Assembly (NCBI GenBank): GCA_040382055.1
Contig: JBEIGE010000003.1
Location: 62,001 to 126,000 of the forward strand
Length of the DNA stretch: 64,000 nt
Direction: 5' to 3'
From: JBEIGE01 sp040382055
GTDB taxonomy: Bacteria; Pseudomonadota; Gammaproteobacteria; Burkholderiales; Burkholderiaceae_C
The notes under the pieces are model-generated. The model saw nothing but the letters and a program-made list of their open reading frames with translations, was not told where the DNA came from and ran no database searches. Every line of letters starts with the position of its first letter. Position 1 is the first letter of the stretch. This document shows positions 17,936 through 26,494 of the stretch, in pieces. The position numbers and the translations under genes are program-made.

Positions 17936-18832
17936 TCAGTCACGTGGCCGGAACGTGATGACCAGCGTGGCCGGAACCTGGCCATCGGTGTCGCGTGGCA
18001 GGACCTCGGTTTTGTCTATGGCCTTGAGCACGGCCTCATCCCAGGCAGGTACACCACTGGGCTTGAGCAGCTTACGCCCGGTGATGGTGCCGTCTGGCGC
18101 AGTGCGAACTTCCACTTCTGCGCTCGGGTTGTTGCTGATGTTTTCTGAATAAACAATGTTGGGCTTGACGCGCGCCACGATGCGCCCGGCATAGGTGGCT
18201 GAGGGTGCGCTTGAGCGAGACGCCGTGCCCGTGGCGGTGGCAGCACCACTGGCACCGGCCAGGCCGGCCATGCGCTGAAGATTTTCTTGCCTTTGCTTCT
18301 CGGTCTGCCTGGCTTCTTCCAGTGCTTTTTGCTTCTCGCGCGTTTCTTTAAGCTTGGCCTCAAGTTCCTTTTTCTTTTTTTCTTCAGCCAGCTTGCGCTC
18401 TTGCTCAAGCTTCTCCTGCTGGCGTTTTTTCTCAAGCAGCTGTTTTTCTTTCAGCAGCTTGTCCTGTTCCTGGCGGGCCTTGTCTTTGCGCTCTTTCTCA
18501 CGCGCCAGGGCAATGCTTGCATCTGACATGGCCGCTTGCGCCCGTGGCAAGGGTGCGGGAGGGCTCGGCTCGGGGGGGGGCGTTGGCAGTGGGACAGGCG
18601 CTGGCGGTTCGGGCGGTGGTATCACCTCCGCAGGCGCTGCCTGCAGCGGAACAGATGCCCAGAGTTCAGCTTCAACGCTCACCGTTTGGGCCTCCCGCTT
18701 CCAGCCCACGCCCCAGGTGAGTGCCGCCATGAGCAGCGCATGGGCCAGCAGTGCCAGCACTACCGCGCGCACCAGGCCGGGCGTGGCAGGTGGGGCAAAT
18801 GGCAGATGGTCAGTCGCAGTAGTCAAAGCCAT
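17936..18832 (-). CDS. tolA: TolA, cell envelope integrity protein
   Basis: The 298-residue protein has an N-terminal transmembrane helix (residues 25-42). A Pro-rich segment follows (about 65-95), then a Lys/Glu/Gln-rich coiled coil (about 105-190), then a C-terminal TonB/TolA-like domain ending VPATLVITFRPRD. TolA links the TolQR proton channel to Pal at the outer membrane during division. It follows tolQ and tolR in the same direction with a 29-nt gap. No tolB or pal follows; dnaE is convergent there, so the operon is cut short compared with the usual tolQRAB-pal order. Confidence 0.93.
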   Translation of the reverse strand: MALTTATDHLPFAPPATPGLVRAVVLALLAHALLMAALTWGVGWKREAQTVSVEAELWASVPLQAAPAEVIPPPEPPAPVPLPTPPPEPSPPAPLPRAQAAMSDASIALAREKERKDKARQEQDKLLKEKQLLEKKRQQEKLEQERKLAEEKKKKELEAKLKETREKQKALEEARQTEKQRQENLQRMAGLAGASGAATATGTASRSSAPSATYAGRIVARVKPNIVYSENISNNPSAEVEVRTAPDGTITGRKLLKPSGVPAWDEAVLKAIDKTEVLPRDTDGQVPATLVITFRPRD

Positions 18833-18861
18833 ACACAGTCGCGATGTGCCGGGGTTCGCGG

Positions 18862-19296
18862 CTAGTTCAACATTTGCACAGACAGTCCCACCCGCGCAAT
18901 CCCCGCGCGCTGCAGGGTGTCCATCACCTTGACCACCGTTTCATATTTGACACTTTTGTCGGCGCTGATCACCACCGCAGAGCCGGCAGCTGCCGCACTG
19001 CCCCGGGCACCGGTTTCACGCCGTACCGCGCTGGCAACTTCCGCCAGGGAGATCGGTGTGGATGTGTTTTTTAACCTGATCTCAAGTTCGTCGTTTTTAC
19101 GGATCACGATTTCAATGATCTGGTCAGGTTGTTTGGCCGCCATGCCCACACTGGGCAGGTCAATCAGGCTGGGGGTGATCAGCGGTGCGGTCACCATGAA
19201 GATGATCAACAGCACCAGCATCACGTCGATGAAGGGCACCATATTGATCTCGTTGATGGTGCGTCGCCCGCGCCCCCGGCTGACCAAGGAAGGCAT
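18862..19296 (-). CDS. tolR: TolR / ExbD-family proton channel subunit
   Basis: The 144-residue protein has one transmembrane helix (residues 18-40) holding the conserved membrane Asp in FIDVMLVLLIIFMV. It then has a periplasmic domain rich in small residues. With TolQ it forms the proton-driven motor of the Tol-Pal system. Its start is 2 nt after the tolQ stop, typical of translational coupling. Confidence 0.95.
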   Translation of the reverse strand: MPSLVSRGRGRRTINEINMVPFIDVMLVLLIIFMVTAPLITPSLIDLPSVGMAAKQPDQIIEIVIRKNDELEIRLKNTSTPISLAEVASAVRRETGARGSAAAAGSAVVISADKSVKYETVVKVMDTLQRAGIARVGLSVQMLN

Positions 19297-19298
19297 GT

Positions 19299-19991
19299 TT
19301 AGCGGCCGGCAGGTGGCTGGGCACCTGCACTGCGTTGCAGAATGTTGGAGAACTCCTCAATGAAAGTTTCCAACTGGATAGCAATGCGGTCAATGTCGCG
19401 GGCAAAGCGGTTGTAGGCCACTACTGCGGGTATGGCTGCAAACAGCCCAATGGCGGTGGCGACCAGCGCCTCGGCAATGCCGGGGGCCACGGTGGCCAAT
19501 GTGACTTGTTGCATTGAGGCCAGACCGGTGAAGGCGTGCATGATGCCCCAGACCGTACCAAACAGACCCACATAGGGCGATACCGAGCCGACCGAGGCGA
19601 GAAATGAGAGGTTGGTTTCAATCACATCCATCTCGCGCTGAAAGCTGGCCCGCATGGCCCGGCGTGCGCCATCCATGAGCGTTGAGGTGTCGGTGATATG
19701 GCGCTCTCGCAGCTTTTGATGTTCACGCATGCCACTGGCAAAAATGCGTTCCATCGGGCTGGCTTTGCGGGGATTTTTGTTGGCTGCGGCAAACAGGCCT
19801 GTGAGCGGTGTGCCTGACCAGAACTCCCGCTCGAAGGCTTCGTTCAGGGCTTTGACGCGATGCAGTGAAAACAGTTTGCGAAAAATTGCCGACCAGCTGG
19901 AGATGGATACGCCTACGAGTAACAGCATGACGGCTTGGACCACCCAGCTTGCGTTGAGCACCAGTTGAATGATGGACAGGTCTTGACTCAT
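19299..19991 (-). CDS. tolQ: TolQ / ExbB-family motor protein
   Basis: The 230-residue inner-membrane protein has three transmembrane segments, near residues 12-35, 135-158 and 170-195. The last two hold the conserved GLFGTVWGIMHAF and the LVATAIGLFAAIPAVVAYN channel-lining helix. It heads the tolQRA unit. The usual upstream gene ybgC is absent; an aminotransferase gene lies 49 nt upstream on the same strand instead. Confidence 0.95.
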   Translation of the reverse strand: MSQDLSIIQLVLNASWVVQAVMLLLVGVSISSWSAIFRKLFSLHRVKALNEAFEREFWSGTPLTGLFAAANKNPRKASPMERIFASGMREHQKLRERHITDTSTLMDGARRAMRASFQREMDVIETNLSFLASVGSVSPYVGLFGTVWGIMHAFTGLASMQQVTLATVAPGIAEALVATAIGLFAAIPAVVAYNRFARDIDRIAIQLETFIEEFSNILQRSAGAQPPAGR

Positions 19992-20040
19992 GGGCAGATT
20001 ATGGGTTCAGGGAGGTCATAGGTCGGAATTCTTGCATGTT

Positions 20041-21270
20041 TCACAACAGACGCTTCAATCGCGCCACCGCCTCTCGCAATTGCGGCATGTCGCTGGCAGT
20101 TGAGAAACGGATGAAATTAGCGGCTTGAGCGGGCCCGAAATCCCGTCCGGGGGTGACCGCCAGATGCGCGTGTTCCATAAGGGCAGCAGCAAAACCCCAA
20201 CTGTCCATCACGGGTGCGCTTGCGCTGCGGTGTTGATTCATGTTGCCCGTGAGGCGGCTGGCCAAGGTCTGGCAAGCTTGAGAACAATCGGCCCAGGCAT
20301 AAAAAGCACCGTCCGGCATGACGGGCACGGTCAGTCCCAGGTCGTTTAACGCAGGGATGAAAAAATCCCGACGCTCCTTGAATGCCAGACGGCGCCGTTC
20401 AAATTCGGCCAGACTTTCGGGCTCAAAGCAGGCCAGTGCGGCATATTGGGCTACGGTGCTGGGGCAGATAAACAGGTTTTGCGAGAGTCGCTCGACCACT
20501 GTCACCAAGGACGGCGGCACCACCAGCCAGCCCAATCGCCAGCCCGTCATGCTGAAGTACTTGGAAAAACTGTTGACGCTGATGATGTTCTCGTCTATCG
20601 CCAGTGCAGATTGGCTGAACCTTTCATCAAAACTCAAGCCCAGATAGATTTCAACAAGCACGGTGATGCCATCGTGCTCAGACACGACCTCGTGAATCCG
20701 GCGCAACTCGCCGGGCTCAATCGAGGTGCCGGTGGGGTTGGACGGTGACGCCAGCAGCACCCCGCGGGTGTTTTGAGTCCAAGCGGCTTGGACCAGTTCG
20801 GCATTGAGTTGGAATCGCTCCTTGGCGCTGGCGGGTATCAACACCGCTTGGCCATCAGCGGCGCTGACAAACTGGCGGTTACACGGGTAGCAGGGGTCGG
20901 GCATCAGAATGTCATCACCCGCCTCGATCAGTGCCAGGCAGGCCAGCTGCAAGGCTGCAGATGCACCAGCGGTGACCACAATGCGTTTGGCCGCAATGTT
21001 GAGCCCGAAGCGGCTGGCATACCAGTCGCTGATGCGTTCGCGTAACTCAGGCAGGCCGGTCGCTGCGGTGTACTGGGTTTTTCCGTCACGGATGGCCCGC
21101 TGCGCAGCTTCCTGAACCAAGGGTGGCGCGATGAAGTCGGGCTCGCCGATATTGAGAAAAATCATCGGCGAATCGCTATCGGCACAGCTCTTGGCCAGCT
21201 GGGCCGCAGCCTTGGCCATCTCCATCACATAAAAGGGTTCGATCCGCTGTGCGCGAGCCGAGATTTTCAT
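20041..21270 (-). CDS. Class I/II PLP-dependent aminotransferase, PLP-N1 Asp absent
   Basis: The 409-residue aspartate-aminotransferase-fold protein has NIGEPDF, the PSNPTGT loop (residue 176 on), the PLP lysine in FSKYFSMTGWRLG (K237) and the C-terminal Arg in NFIRFS. The segment that normally reads VDEIY is LVEIY here (residues 205-209), so the Asp that contacts the pyridine nitrogen of PLP is missing, by substitution (GTT codon at 20653-20655) or by a one-codon deletion. The ATG overlaps the nusB stop as ATGA, which fixes the start and implies coupling. The substrate is not deducible. Confidence 0.88.
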   Translation of the reverse strand: MKISARAQRIEPFYVMEMAKAAAQLAKSCADSDSPMIFLNIGEPDFIAPPLVQEAAQRAIRDGKTQYTAATGLPELRERISDWYASRFGLNIAAKRIVVTAGASAALQLACLALIEAGDDILMPDPCYPCNRQFVSAADGQAVLIPASAKERFQLNAELVQAAWTQNTRGVLLASPSNPTGTSIEPGELRRIHEVVSEHDGITVLVEIYLGLSFDERFSQSALAIDENIISVNSFSKYFSMTGWRLGWLVVPPSLVTVVERLSQNLFICPSTVAQYAALACFEPESLAEFERRRLAFKERRDFFIPALNDLGLTVPVMPDGAFYAWADCSQACQTLASRLTGNMNQHRSASAPVMDSWGFAAALMEHAHLAVTPGRDFGPAQAANFIRFSTASDMPQLREAVARLKRLL

Positions 21271-21845
21271 GAAGTGCGCTTGCCTGAATTCCGGTCTGCC
21301 TCGACTTCCAGCGGGCGCAATTGAGGCGCCAGACCGTTCAAAATCCCGTTGACGTATTTGTGACCGTCGGTGCCGCCGAACTCTTTGGCCAGTTCTATGC
21401 ATTCGTTCAGGACCACGCGCCAAGGCACATCCAGACAATGCTTGAATTCATAAGCGCCGATCCACAAAATACCGTGTTCTATCGGTGAGATCTCCGTCAT
21501 CTTGCGGTCAAGCAGCGGCGTAATGAGCTGATCGAGCGCGCCAGCCTCGGCCACGCAGCCGTGAAGCAGCGCGTCATAGTGAACGGCATCCGCCTTGTTA
21601 AAGCCGGCGAGATCGCGGGTGAACAGGTCAATCTCGGCCGTTTCGTTCTGCCCGACCAGATGCTGGTAAAGGGCTTGCAGGGCAAACTCACGCGAGCGGC
21701 TGCGGCTGGATTTGCTGGCGGCTTTGCGCGCGCCGGTGCTGGTCAGTCCCTTGCGTGCCTGTTTTGGCGGTCGTTTTGTATTGGCAGACCCAGAACCGGG
21801 CGAGGGCGTTGTAGGCGGGGTGGGGGGCTCGGGTGTGTCGGTCAT
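21267..21845 (-). CDS. nusB: Transcription antitermination factor NusB
   Basis: The 192-residue protein has an N-terminal Lys/Pro-rich tail of about 45 residues and then the all-helical NusB domain (SREFALQALYQ..., ending VNGILNGLAPQLRP). NusB with NusE binds boxA RNA during rRNA transcription. It overlaps ribH upstream and the aminotransferase downstream by 4 nt each. Linkage of nusB to ribH is widespread in proteobacteria and supports the assignment. Confidence 0.95.
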   Translation of the reverse strand: MTDTPEPPTPPTTPSPGSGSANTKRPPKQARKGLTSTGARKAASKSSRSRSREFALQALYQHLVGQNETAEIDLFTRDLAGFNKADAVHYDALLHGCVAEAGALDQLITPLLDRKMTEISPIEHGILWIGAYEFKHCLDVPWRVVLNECIELAKEFGGTDGHKYVNGILNGLAPQLRPLEVEADRNSGKRTS

Positions 21846-22318
21846 TGAATCTCAGTCAGAAGGTTGGCCATTTCGACCGCCACGCGTGCGGCATCAGTGC
21901 CCTTTTCGGTTTGACGGGCCACGGCCTGCGCCAAATTCTCCGTGGTGAGAATGGCGTTCGCAATCGGGATCTGGTAGTCCAGCGCAATGCGGGTAACACC
22001 CGCGCCGGATTCGTTGGCCACCAGTTCAAAGTGGTAGGTCTCTCCGCGGATGATGCAGCCCAGGGCAATCAGGGCGTCGTACCGGTCCTGCTCGGCCAGT
22101 GCCTGCAGGGCCAGCGGCACCTCCAAAGCTCCGGGTACCAGCACGTGTTCAATGTGTTTTTCCATCACACCCAGCGCCAGCAGTTCGTCTTTGCAGGCCT
22201 GCGCCAAGGTGTTGGTGATGTCTTCATTGAAGCGGGCCTGGACCATTCCAATGAAGAGTTTCTTGCCGTTGAGTTTTTTGTCTGTGGAAGCAACGCTTCC
22301 TTTGTCTGCGCCAAACAT
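21842..22318 (-). CDS. ribH: 6,7-dimethyl-8-ribityllumazine synthase
   Basis: The 158-residue lumazine synthase joins the pyrimidinedione intermediate with dihydroxybutanone phosphate, the penultimate step of riboflavin synthesis. Visible motifs are VPGALEVPLALQ and ALGCIIRGETYHFELVANES, the latter with the catalytic His. It follows ribB after 66 nt and overlaps nusB by 4 nt. The enzyme normally forms an icosahedral or pentameric shell. Confidence 0.96.
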   Translation of the reverse strand: MFGADKGSVASTDKKLNGKKLFIGMVQARFNEDITNTLAQACKDELLALGVMEKHIEHVLVPGALEVPLALQALAEQDRYDALIALGCIIRGETYHFELVANESGAGVTRIALDYQIPIANAILTTENLAQAVARQTEKGTDAARVAVEMANLLTEIQ

Positions 22319-22384
22319 AAGCTAGATCCTGAGAGTCGTGAGATTCGGTAGAGGGGGATTGCGGGATTTGGTGCCATTCACCGT

Positions 22385-23530
22385 TCAGCGGGATACATAG
22401 CCGGTAATCTCCAGACCGTAGCCGGTCATGCTGGGCATGCGCCGCGGGTTACCCATGAGGTTCATTTTGTGCACGCCGCAGTCACGCAGAATTTGTGCAC
22501 CCACGCCATAGGTGCGCAAATCCATGCGCCCGCGCTCCGGGGCCTGGCTGGGCCGCGCAGTGCCTTCAAACTGGGCCAGCAACTGGGCTCCGCTTTCACC
22601 GCAATTGAGCAGCACCACCACACCCCGGCCTTCCTTGGCAATGCGGGCCAGGCAGGTGTCCAGGTTCCAGGAGTGCATGGAGCGGCCTACTTCCAGCGCA
22701 TCGAGCACCGACAGCGGCTCGTGCACCCGTGCCAGCACACTGTCTTCTGGGGCCCATTGGCCTTTGACCAGGGCCAAGTGAACGCTCTGGCTGGGTTTAT
22801 CCCGGAACGCATAAGCCGTGAACTCGCCGTAGGCGGTGTTCAGGCTGCGCGAGCCTATGCGCTCGATCAGTGAGTCATTGCGGCTGCGGTACTCGATCAG
22901 GCTGGCAATGGTGCCGATTTTGAGTCCGTGCTCGGCCGCAAACAGTTGCAGATCTGGCAAGCGTGCCATGGTGCCATCGTCTTTCATGATCTCGCAGATC
23001 ACAGCGGTGGGTGAGCAGCCGGCCATATCGGCCAGATCACACCCGGCCTCGGTGTGGCCGGCGCGCATGAGCACCCCGCCATCCACCGCTTGCAAGGGAA
23101 ACACATGGCCGGGTTGAACCAGGTCCTGAGCCCGGGCGTTTTTGTCGACCGCTACCTGAATGGTGCGTGCCCGGTCTGCGGCGGAAATGCCAGTGGTCAC
23201 ACCAACGGCCGCTTCAATGGATACGGTGAACGCTGTTGAATGCTTGGTGCCGTTACGCACCGCCATGGGCGGGAGTTGCAGCAGCTCGCAGCGTTCGCGC
23301 CGCAAGGTCAGGCAGATCAGGCCACGCCCAAAGCGCGCCATGAAGTTAATGGCCTGAGCACTCACATGGTCCGCAGCGAGAACCAAGTCGCCTTCGTTTT
23401 CGCGGTCTTCCTCGTCCACCAGAATCACCATACGCCCGGCGCGCATGTCGGCCACGATGTCTTCAATGGGGGAAATGGCGACCGGCTGAGCGGAAAATTG
23501 ACGGGTAATGTCGATGGGGGTGGCGTTCAT
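22385..23530 (-). CDS. ribB: 3,4-dihydroxy-2-butanone 4-phosphate synthase fused to a degenerate GTP cyclohydrolase II domain (RibBX type)
   Basis: The 381-residue protein has an intact N-terminal DHBP synthase domain (residues 20-220) with VDEEDRENEGDLV (38-50) and GHTEAGCDLA (158-167). The C-terminal half aligns with GTP cyclohydrolase II (it retains DLRTYGVGAQILRDCG at 337-352). The zinc-ligand region that should contain three Cys in a CxxGDxxxSxRCDC-type motif reads VHEPLSVLDALEVG... (269-294) with none of them in place. The protein therefore probably makes only the four-carbon unit. The known RibBX proteins (described in Shewanella) show the same loss. A separate functional ribA must exist outside the window. 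Confidence 0.92.
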   Translation of the reverse strand: MNATPIDITRQFSAQPVAISPIEDIVADMRAGRMVILVDEEDRENEGDLVLAADHVSAQAINFMARFGRGLICLTLRRERCELLQLPPMAVRNGTKHSTAFTVSIEAAVGVTTGISAADRARTIQVAVDKNARAQDLVQPGHVFPLQAVDGGVLMRAGHTEAGCDLADMAGCSPTAVICEIMKDDGTMARLPDLQLFAAEHGLKIGTIASLIEYRSRNDSLIERIGSRSLNTAYGEFTAYAFRDKPSQSVHLALVKGQWAPEDSVLARVHEPLSVLDALEVGRSMHSWNLDTCLARIAKEGRGVVVLLNCGESGAQLLAQFEGTARPSQAPERGRMDLRTYGVGAQILRDCGVHKMNLMGNPRRMPSMTGYGLEITGYVSR

Positions 23531-24162
23531 AACTCTACTTTCCTCGGTGTTTCGCCAAGCATGCGTTCTACATAGCGCGCGATCAGGTCAATTTCCAGAT
23601 TGACGCGGTTGCCCACATGCAGCGTATGCAGAGCGGTATTTTCAACCGTATGGGGGATCAGATTGATGCTGACTTCGCAGCCAGCGGCAAGGTCTGAGAT
23701 GCGGTTGACAGTCAGGCTGACACCATTGACGGTGATAGATCCCTTGAAGGCCAGGTACTTGGCCAGGGCGGGGGGGGCCAGTACACGCAGTTCCCAACTT
23801 TCCCCGACCTGTTCAAAGTGGGTCACTTCGCCGACCCCGTCAACATGGCCCGACACCAGGTGCCCGCCCAGGCGGTCATTGGCGCGCAGGGCTTTTTCCA
23901 GATTGATCGGACCATTGCGCGTCAAACCCGAGGTTTTAGTGAGCGATTCTGCGGAGATATCGACGGTGAAACTGCAGGCGGCCGGCTCCAGTGAGGTTAC
24001 CGTCATACAGGCACCGTTGAGCGCAATGCTGTCGCCCAGACCCACGTCATGCAAATAGCCTTCGGGGCAGACTATCGACAGGCGTTTGCCGAAAGTTGAC
24101 GCGCCTCCGAGGTCGTGGACGGCGGCGATGCGCCCCACGGCAGTAATGATTCCAGTAAACAT
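23527..24162 (-). CDS. ribE: Riboflavin synthase alpha subunit
   Basis: The 211-residue protein has two lumazine-binding domains, starting MFTGIITAVGRI (the invariant N-terminus, which fixes the start at 24162). The SIALNGACMTVTSL block appears in domain 1 and a matching GVSLTVNRI block in domain 2. It converts two lumazine molecules to riboflavin. Its stop overlaps the ribB start by 4 nt (ATGA), so the two are translationally coupled. Confidence 0.95.
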   Translation of the reverse strand: MFTGIITAVGRIAAVHDLGGASTFGKRLSIVCPEGYLHDVGLGDSIALNGACMTVTSLEPAACSFTVDISAESLTKTSGLTRNGPINLEKALRANDRLGGHLVSGHVDGVGEVTHFEQVGESWELRVLAPPALAKYLAFKGSITVNGVSLTVNRISDLAAGCEVSINLIPHTVENTALHTLHVGNRVNLEIDLIARYVERMLGETPRKVEL

Positions 24163-24187
24163 GCCTGCATTTTCGCAGGGATTCGCC

Positions 24188-25339
24188 CTAAAACTGGTCG
24201 CGTCCTGCAATTACCGCCTCAATACGCAGATCGTTACCCACCATCTGTGTGTTGCTGAAACTCAAGGCGACGGCGTCTGACACTGAAGCCAATGGTCCGA
24301 AACTGGCCAGGTCACGTCCCGCCCCGAGCAGTTTGGGGGCCAGATAAATCAGCAACTCATCGACCAGAGCCTCACGGATCAGCGAACCGTTGAGCTTGTG
24401 GCCCGCCTCCACATGCACCTCGTTGATGTCACGCCGCGCCAGATCTGTGAGCATGGCCGCCAGATCAACCTTGCCTTCGTTTGGCGCTTGCCCCGGGCAG
24501 TGGATCACGGTAGCGCCCCGCGATTCAAGAGCGGCCTTGCGCGCATCGTCGTGCACCGCGGTGTAGATGAAAATTTTCCGTCCAGCTATGAAAAGATGAG
24601 CATCAAGTGGCGTTTCCATGCGGCTATCAACCACAATCAAGTGGGGTTGGCGGGGAGTGTCCAGCCCCCTGACATCGAGCCGCGGGTTGTCTTCCAACAC
24701 GGTGCCAATACCGGTAAGTACGGCGCAGGCACGGGCGCGCCAGGCATGACCATCGGCGCGGGCGAGCTCGCCCGTGATCCATTGGCTGCTGCCATTGTTC
24801 AAGGCGGTTTTGCCGTCCAGCGAGGCGGCAACTTTCATCCGCACCCAGGGCGTCTGGCGGATCATGCGGCTGAAGAACCCGATGTTGAGCGCGCGCGAGG
24901 CCCTGGCCAGCGGGTCATCCACAGGCAAAACCTCTACGCTTAGACCGGCCTGACGTAGCCGCGCAAAGCCCTGGCCGGCGACCAGCGGATTGGGGTCGGT
25001 GTTGGTCGCCACAACCCGGGCAATACCAGCTGCAACCAGCGCATCGCAACAAGGCCCGGTGCGGCCATGGTGCGCGCAAGGCTCCAGGGTGACATAGGCC
25101 GTGGCACCCTGAGTGCTGTAGCCCTTGGCGGCAGCATCGCGCAGGGCCATGACTTCAGCGTGCGGACCACCGGCTTGTTGGGTATGGCCTTGGCCGATCG
25201 GTTGGCCGTCTGGGGCCACCAGTATGCAGCCGACAGCCGGATTGGGCGGTGGCACCAGACGGTGGGCGCTTGCGAGTGCCAGCGCGTGCCCGAGCTGTTC
25301 TGACATCAAAACCGGGATAAGTCGCTTGTCTTGATGCAT
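24188..25339 (-). CDS. ribD: Bifunctional riboflavin deaminase/reductase RibD
   Basis: The protein of 383 residues (372 if the ATG at 25306 is used) has an N-terminal cytidine-deaminase-like domain with zinc motif HAEVMAL and TLEPCAHHGRTGPCC, and a C-terminal dihydrofolate-reductase-like domain from about residue 165 (PWVRMKVAASLDGKTALNNG). It performs steps 2 and 3 of the riboflavin pathway. It opens the ribD-ribE-ribB-ribH-nusB run and is divergent from the pilin cluster. No FMN riboswitch is recognisable in the 83-nt gap upstream. Confidence 0.95.
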   Translation of the reverse strand: MHQDKRLIPVLMSEQLGHALALASAHRLVPPPNPAVGCILVAPDGQPIGQGHTQQAGGPHAEVMALRDAAAKGYSTQGATAYVTLEPCAHHGRTGPCCDALVAAGIARVVATNTDPNPLVAGQGFARLRQAGLSVEVLPVDDPLARASRALNIGFFSRMIRQTPWVRMKVAASLDGKTALNNGSSQWITGELARADGHAWRARACAVLTGIGTVLEDNPRLDVRGLDTPRQPHLIVVDSRMETPLDAHLFIAGRKIFIYTAVHDDARKAALESRGATVIHCPGQAPNEGKVDLAAMLTDLARRDINEVHVEAGHKLNGSLIREALVDELLIYLAPKLLGAGRDLASFGPLASVSDAVALSFSNTQMVGNDLRIEAVIAGRDQF

Positions 25340-25422
25340 GAAATTTGACCGTTTGGCGGCTATGGGTTAACGTTCATCGACATTTTAGGGCGTGCGCCGG
25401 AAGCCTTTCTCATCATGTCAAT

Positions 25423-25986
25423 ATGAGTCATTTGCGTGGATTCAGCCTGATCGAAACCCTGGTGGTGGTGGCGATGATTGCCATCCTGGCGGCCATTGCA
25501 GCGCCCTCTTTCCAGACCATGATCCGCAACAACCGGCTATCCGCGGCTGCTTCTGCCTTGCAGGTTTCTTTGAATCTCGCACGATCTGAGGCCGTCAAGC
25601 GAGGCGCTGATGCGCGGGTAAGCGTTGCGGCCAACACTGCGCCGGGTGTTTGGAGCAACGGGTGGACGGTGTTTCTGGACAAAACCGGAACCTCCAACTT
25701 GGGTCTGGCACCCACCACCGACGATACCGGCAGCACGGGTTTCATTCGGCTGGAAGTCACGGCTGCACCCTCGGGCCCCGTCAATTACGGGCAAACCGGA
25801 ACACTGAATTACTTTACCTACAACGGACAGGGCCGGCTGATTAGCTCCACCGGTGCGGTGGCCAATCGCTCTTTCTGGTTTTACGACATGTCCAGTGCCA
25901 GCGACAAGTACTGCCTGATCATCAACAGCACGGGCCGTATCCGTACGGACCGGGTTTCCAGTACCTCGAGCTGCACCACGGAGTGA
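25423..25986 (+). CDS. fimT: GspH/FimT-family type IV minor pilin
   Basis: The 187-residue pseudopilin has a short basic leader, then the prepilin peptidase site RG|FSLIETLVVVAMIAILAA with Glu at +5. The C-terminal region is a GspH-type globular domain. The ATG at 25423 gives a normal 6-residue leader. The frame extends upstream to 25345, but that would give an unusually long leader. It is the first gene of a six-gene minor-pilin/tip operon and is divergent from ribD. FimT proteins in some naturally competent bacteria bind DNA; whether this one does is unknown. Confidence 0.88.
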   Translation: MSHLRGFSLIETLVVVAMIAILAAIAAPSFQTMIRNNRLSAAASALQVSLNLARSEAVKRGADARVSVAANTAPGVWSNGWTVFLDKTGTSNLGLAPTTDDTGSTGFIRLEVTAAPSGPVNYGQTGTLNYFTYNGQGRLISSTGAVANRSFWFYDMSSASDKYCLIINSTGRIRTDRVSSTSSCTTE

Positions 25987-25993
25987 TTTCATC

Positions 25994-26494
25994 ATGAACA
26001 CACCGAGTCCTCAGCAAATGAGACACCAGGCTGGCTTTAGCCTGATTGAAGTTCTGGTGACCATGCTGCTCCTTGCGTTTGGTCTTCTAGGCGTGGCTGG
26101 TTTGATGGTCAGCGGCATCTCCAATGCCGCGTCCTCCGAGTCATACGCCAGAGCCAGCCAGCTGGCTGCAGGCATGGCCGACCGTATCCGCGCCAACCCG
26201 ACTGCGGCCCTGTCGGCAAGCAGCGACTACATCACCAGCTATGACGACACGGTCCCGAGCAACATCACGTCGATTGCGCTGGCTGATAAAAAGGACTGGA
26301 TGGAGTCTTTGGCGGCACAGTTGCCACAGGGCAAAGGCAGGATCTACACCACGGGGAGTGGTGAGGCACGCCAAATCAACATCGAAGTGCGTTGGTCGAA
26401 CTGTTTCGGAACCCTGAGTGACGCAGACGTCACTGCATGCACCAGCAATGCAGCCAATGCCTTTCGCACCTTCAATCTTGAGCTGCGCTTATGA
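25994..26494 (+). CDS. pilV: Type IV pilus minor pilin PilV
   Basis: The 166-residue protein has the prepilin site AG|FSLIEVLVTMLLLAFGLLGV and the family-typical RANPTAAL region after the hydrophobic helix. PilV is one of the minor pilins that prime assembly beneath PilY1. It starts 7 nt after fimT and overlaps pilW by 4 nt (ATGA). Confidence 0.9.
   Translation: MNTPSPQQMRHQAGFSLIEVLVTMLLLAFGLLGVAGLMVSGISNAASSESYARASQLAAGMADRIRANPTAALSASSDYITSYDDTVPSNITSIALADKKDWMESLAAQLPQGKGRIYTTGSGEARQINIEVRWSNCFGTLSDADVTACTSNAANAFRTFNLELRL

Noticed and set aside
22319..22384. FMN riboswitch before riboflavin genes
   Set aside because: The gaps before ribH and ribD are short and lack the conserved RFN element sequences.
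25345..25373. Possible fimT promoter (TTGACC-17-TAACGT)
   Set aside because: The -10 box matches only half of the consensus, and no sigma-54 site was seen; not strong enough to call.
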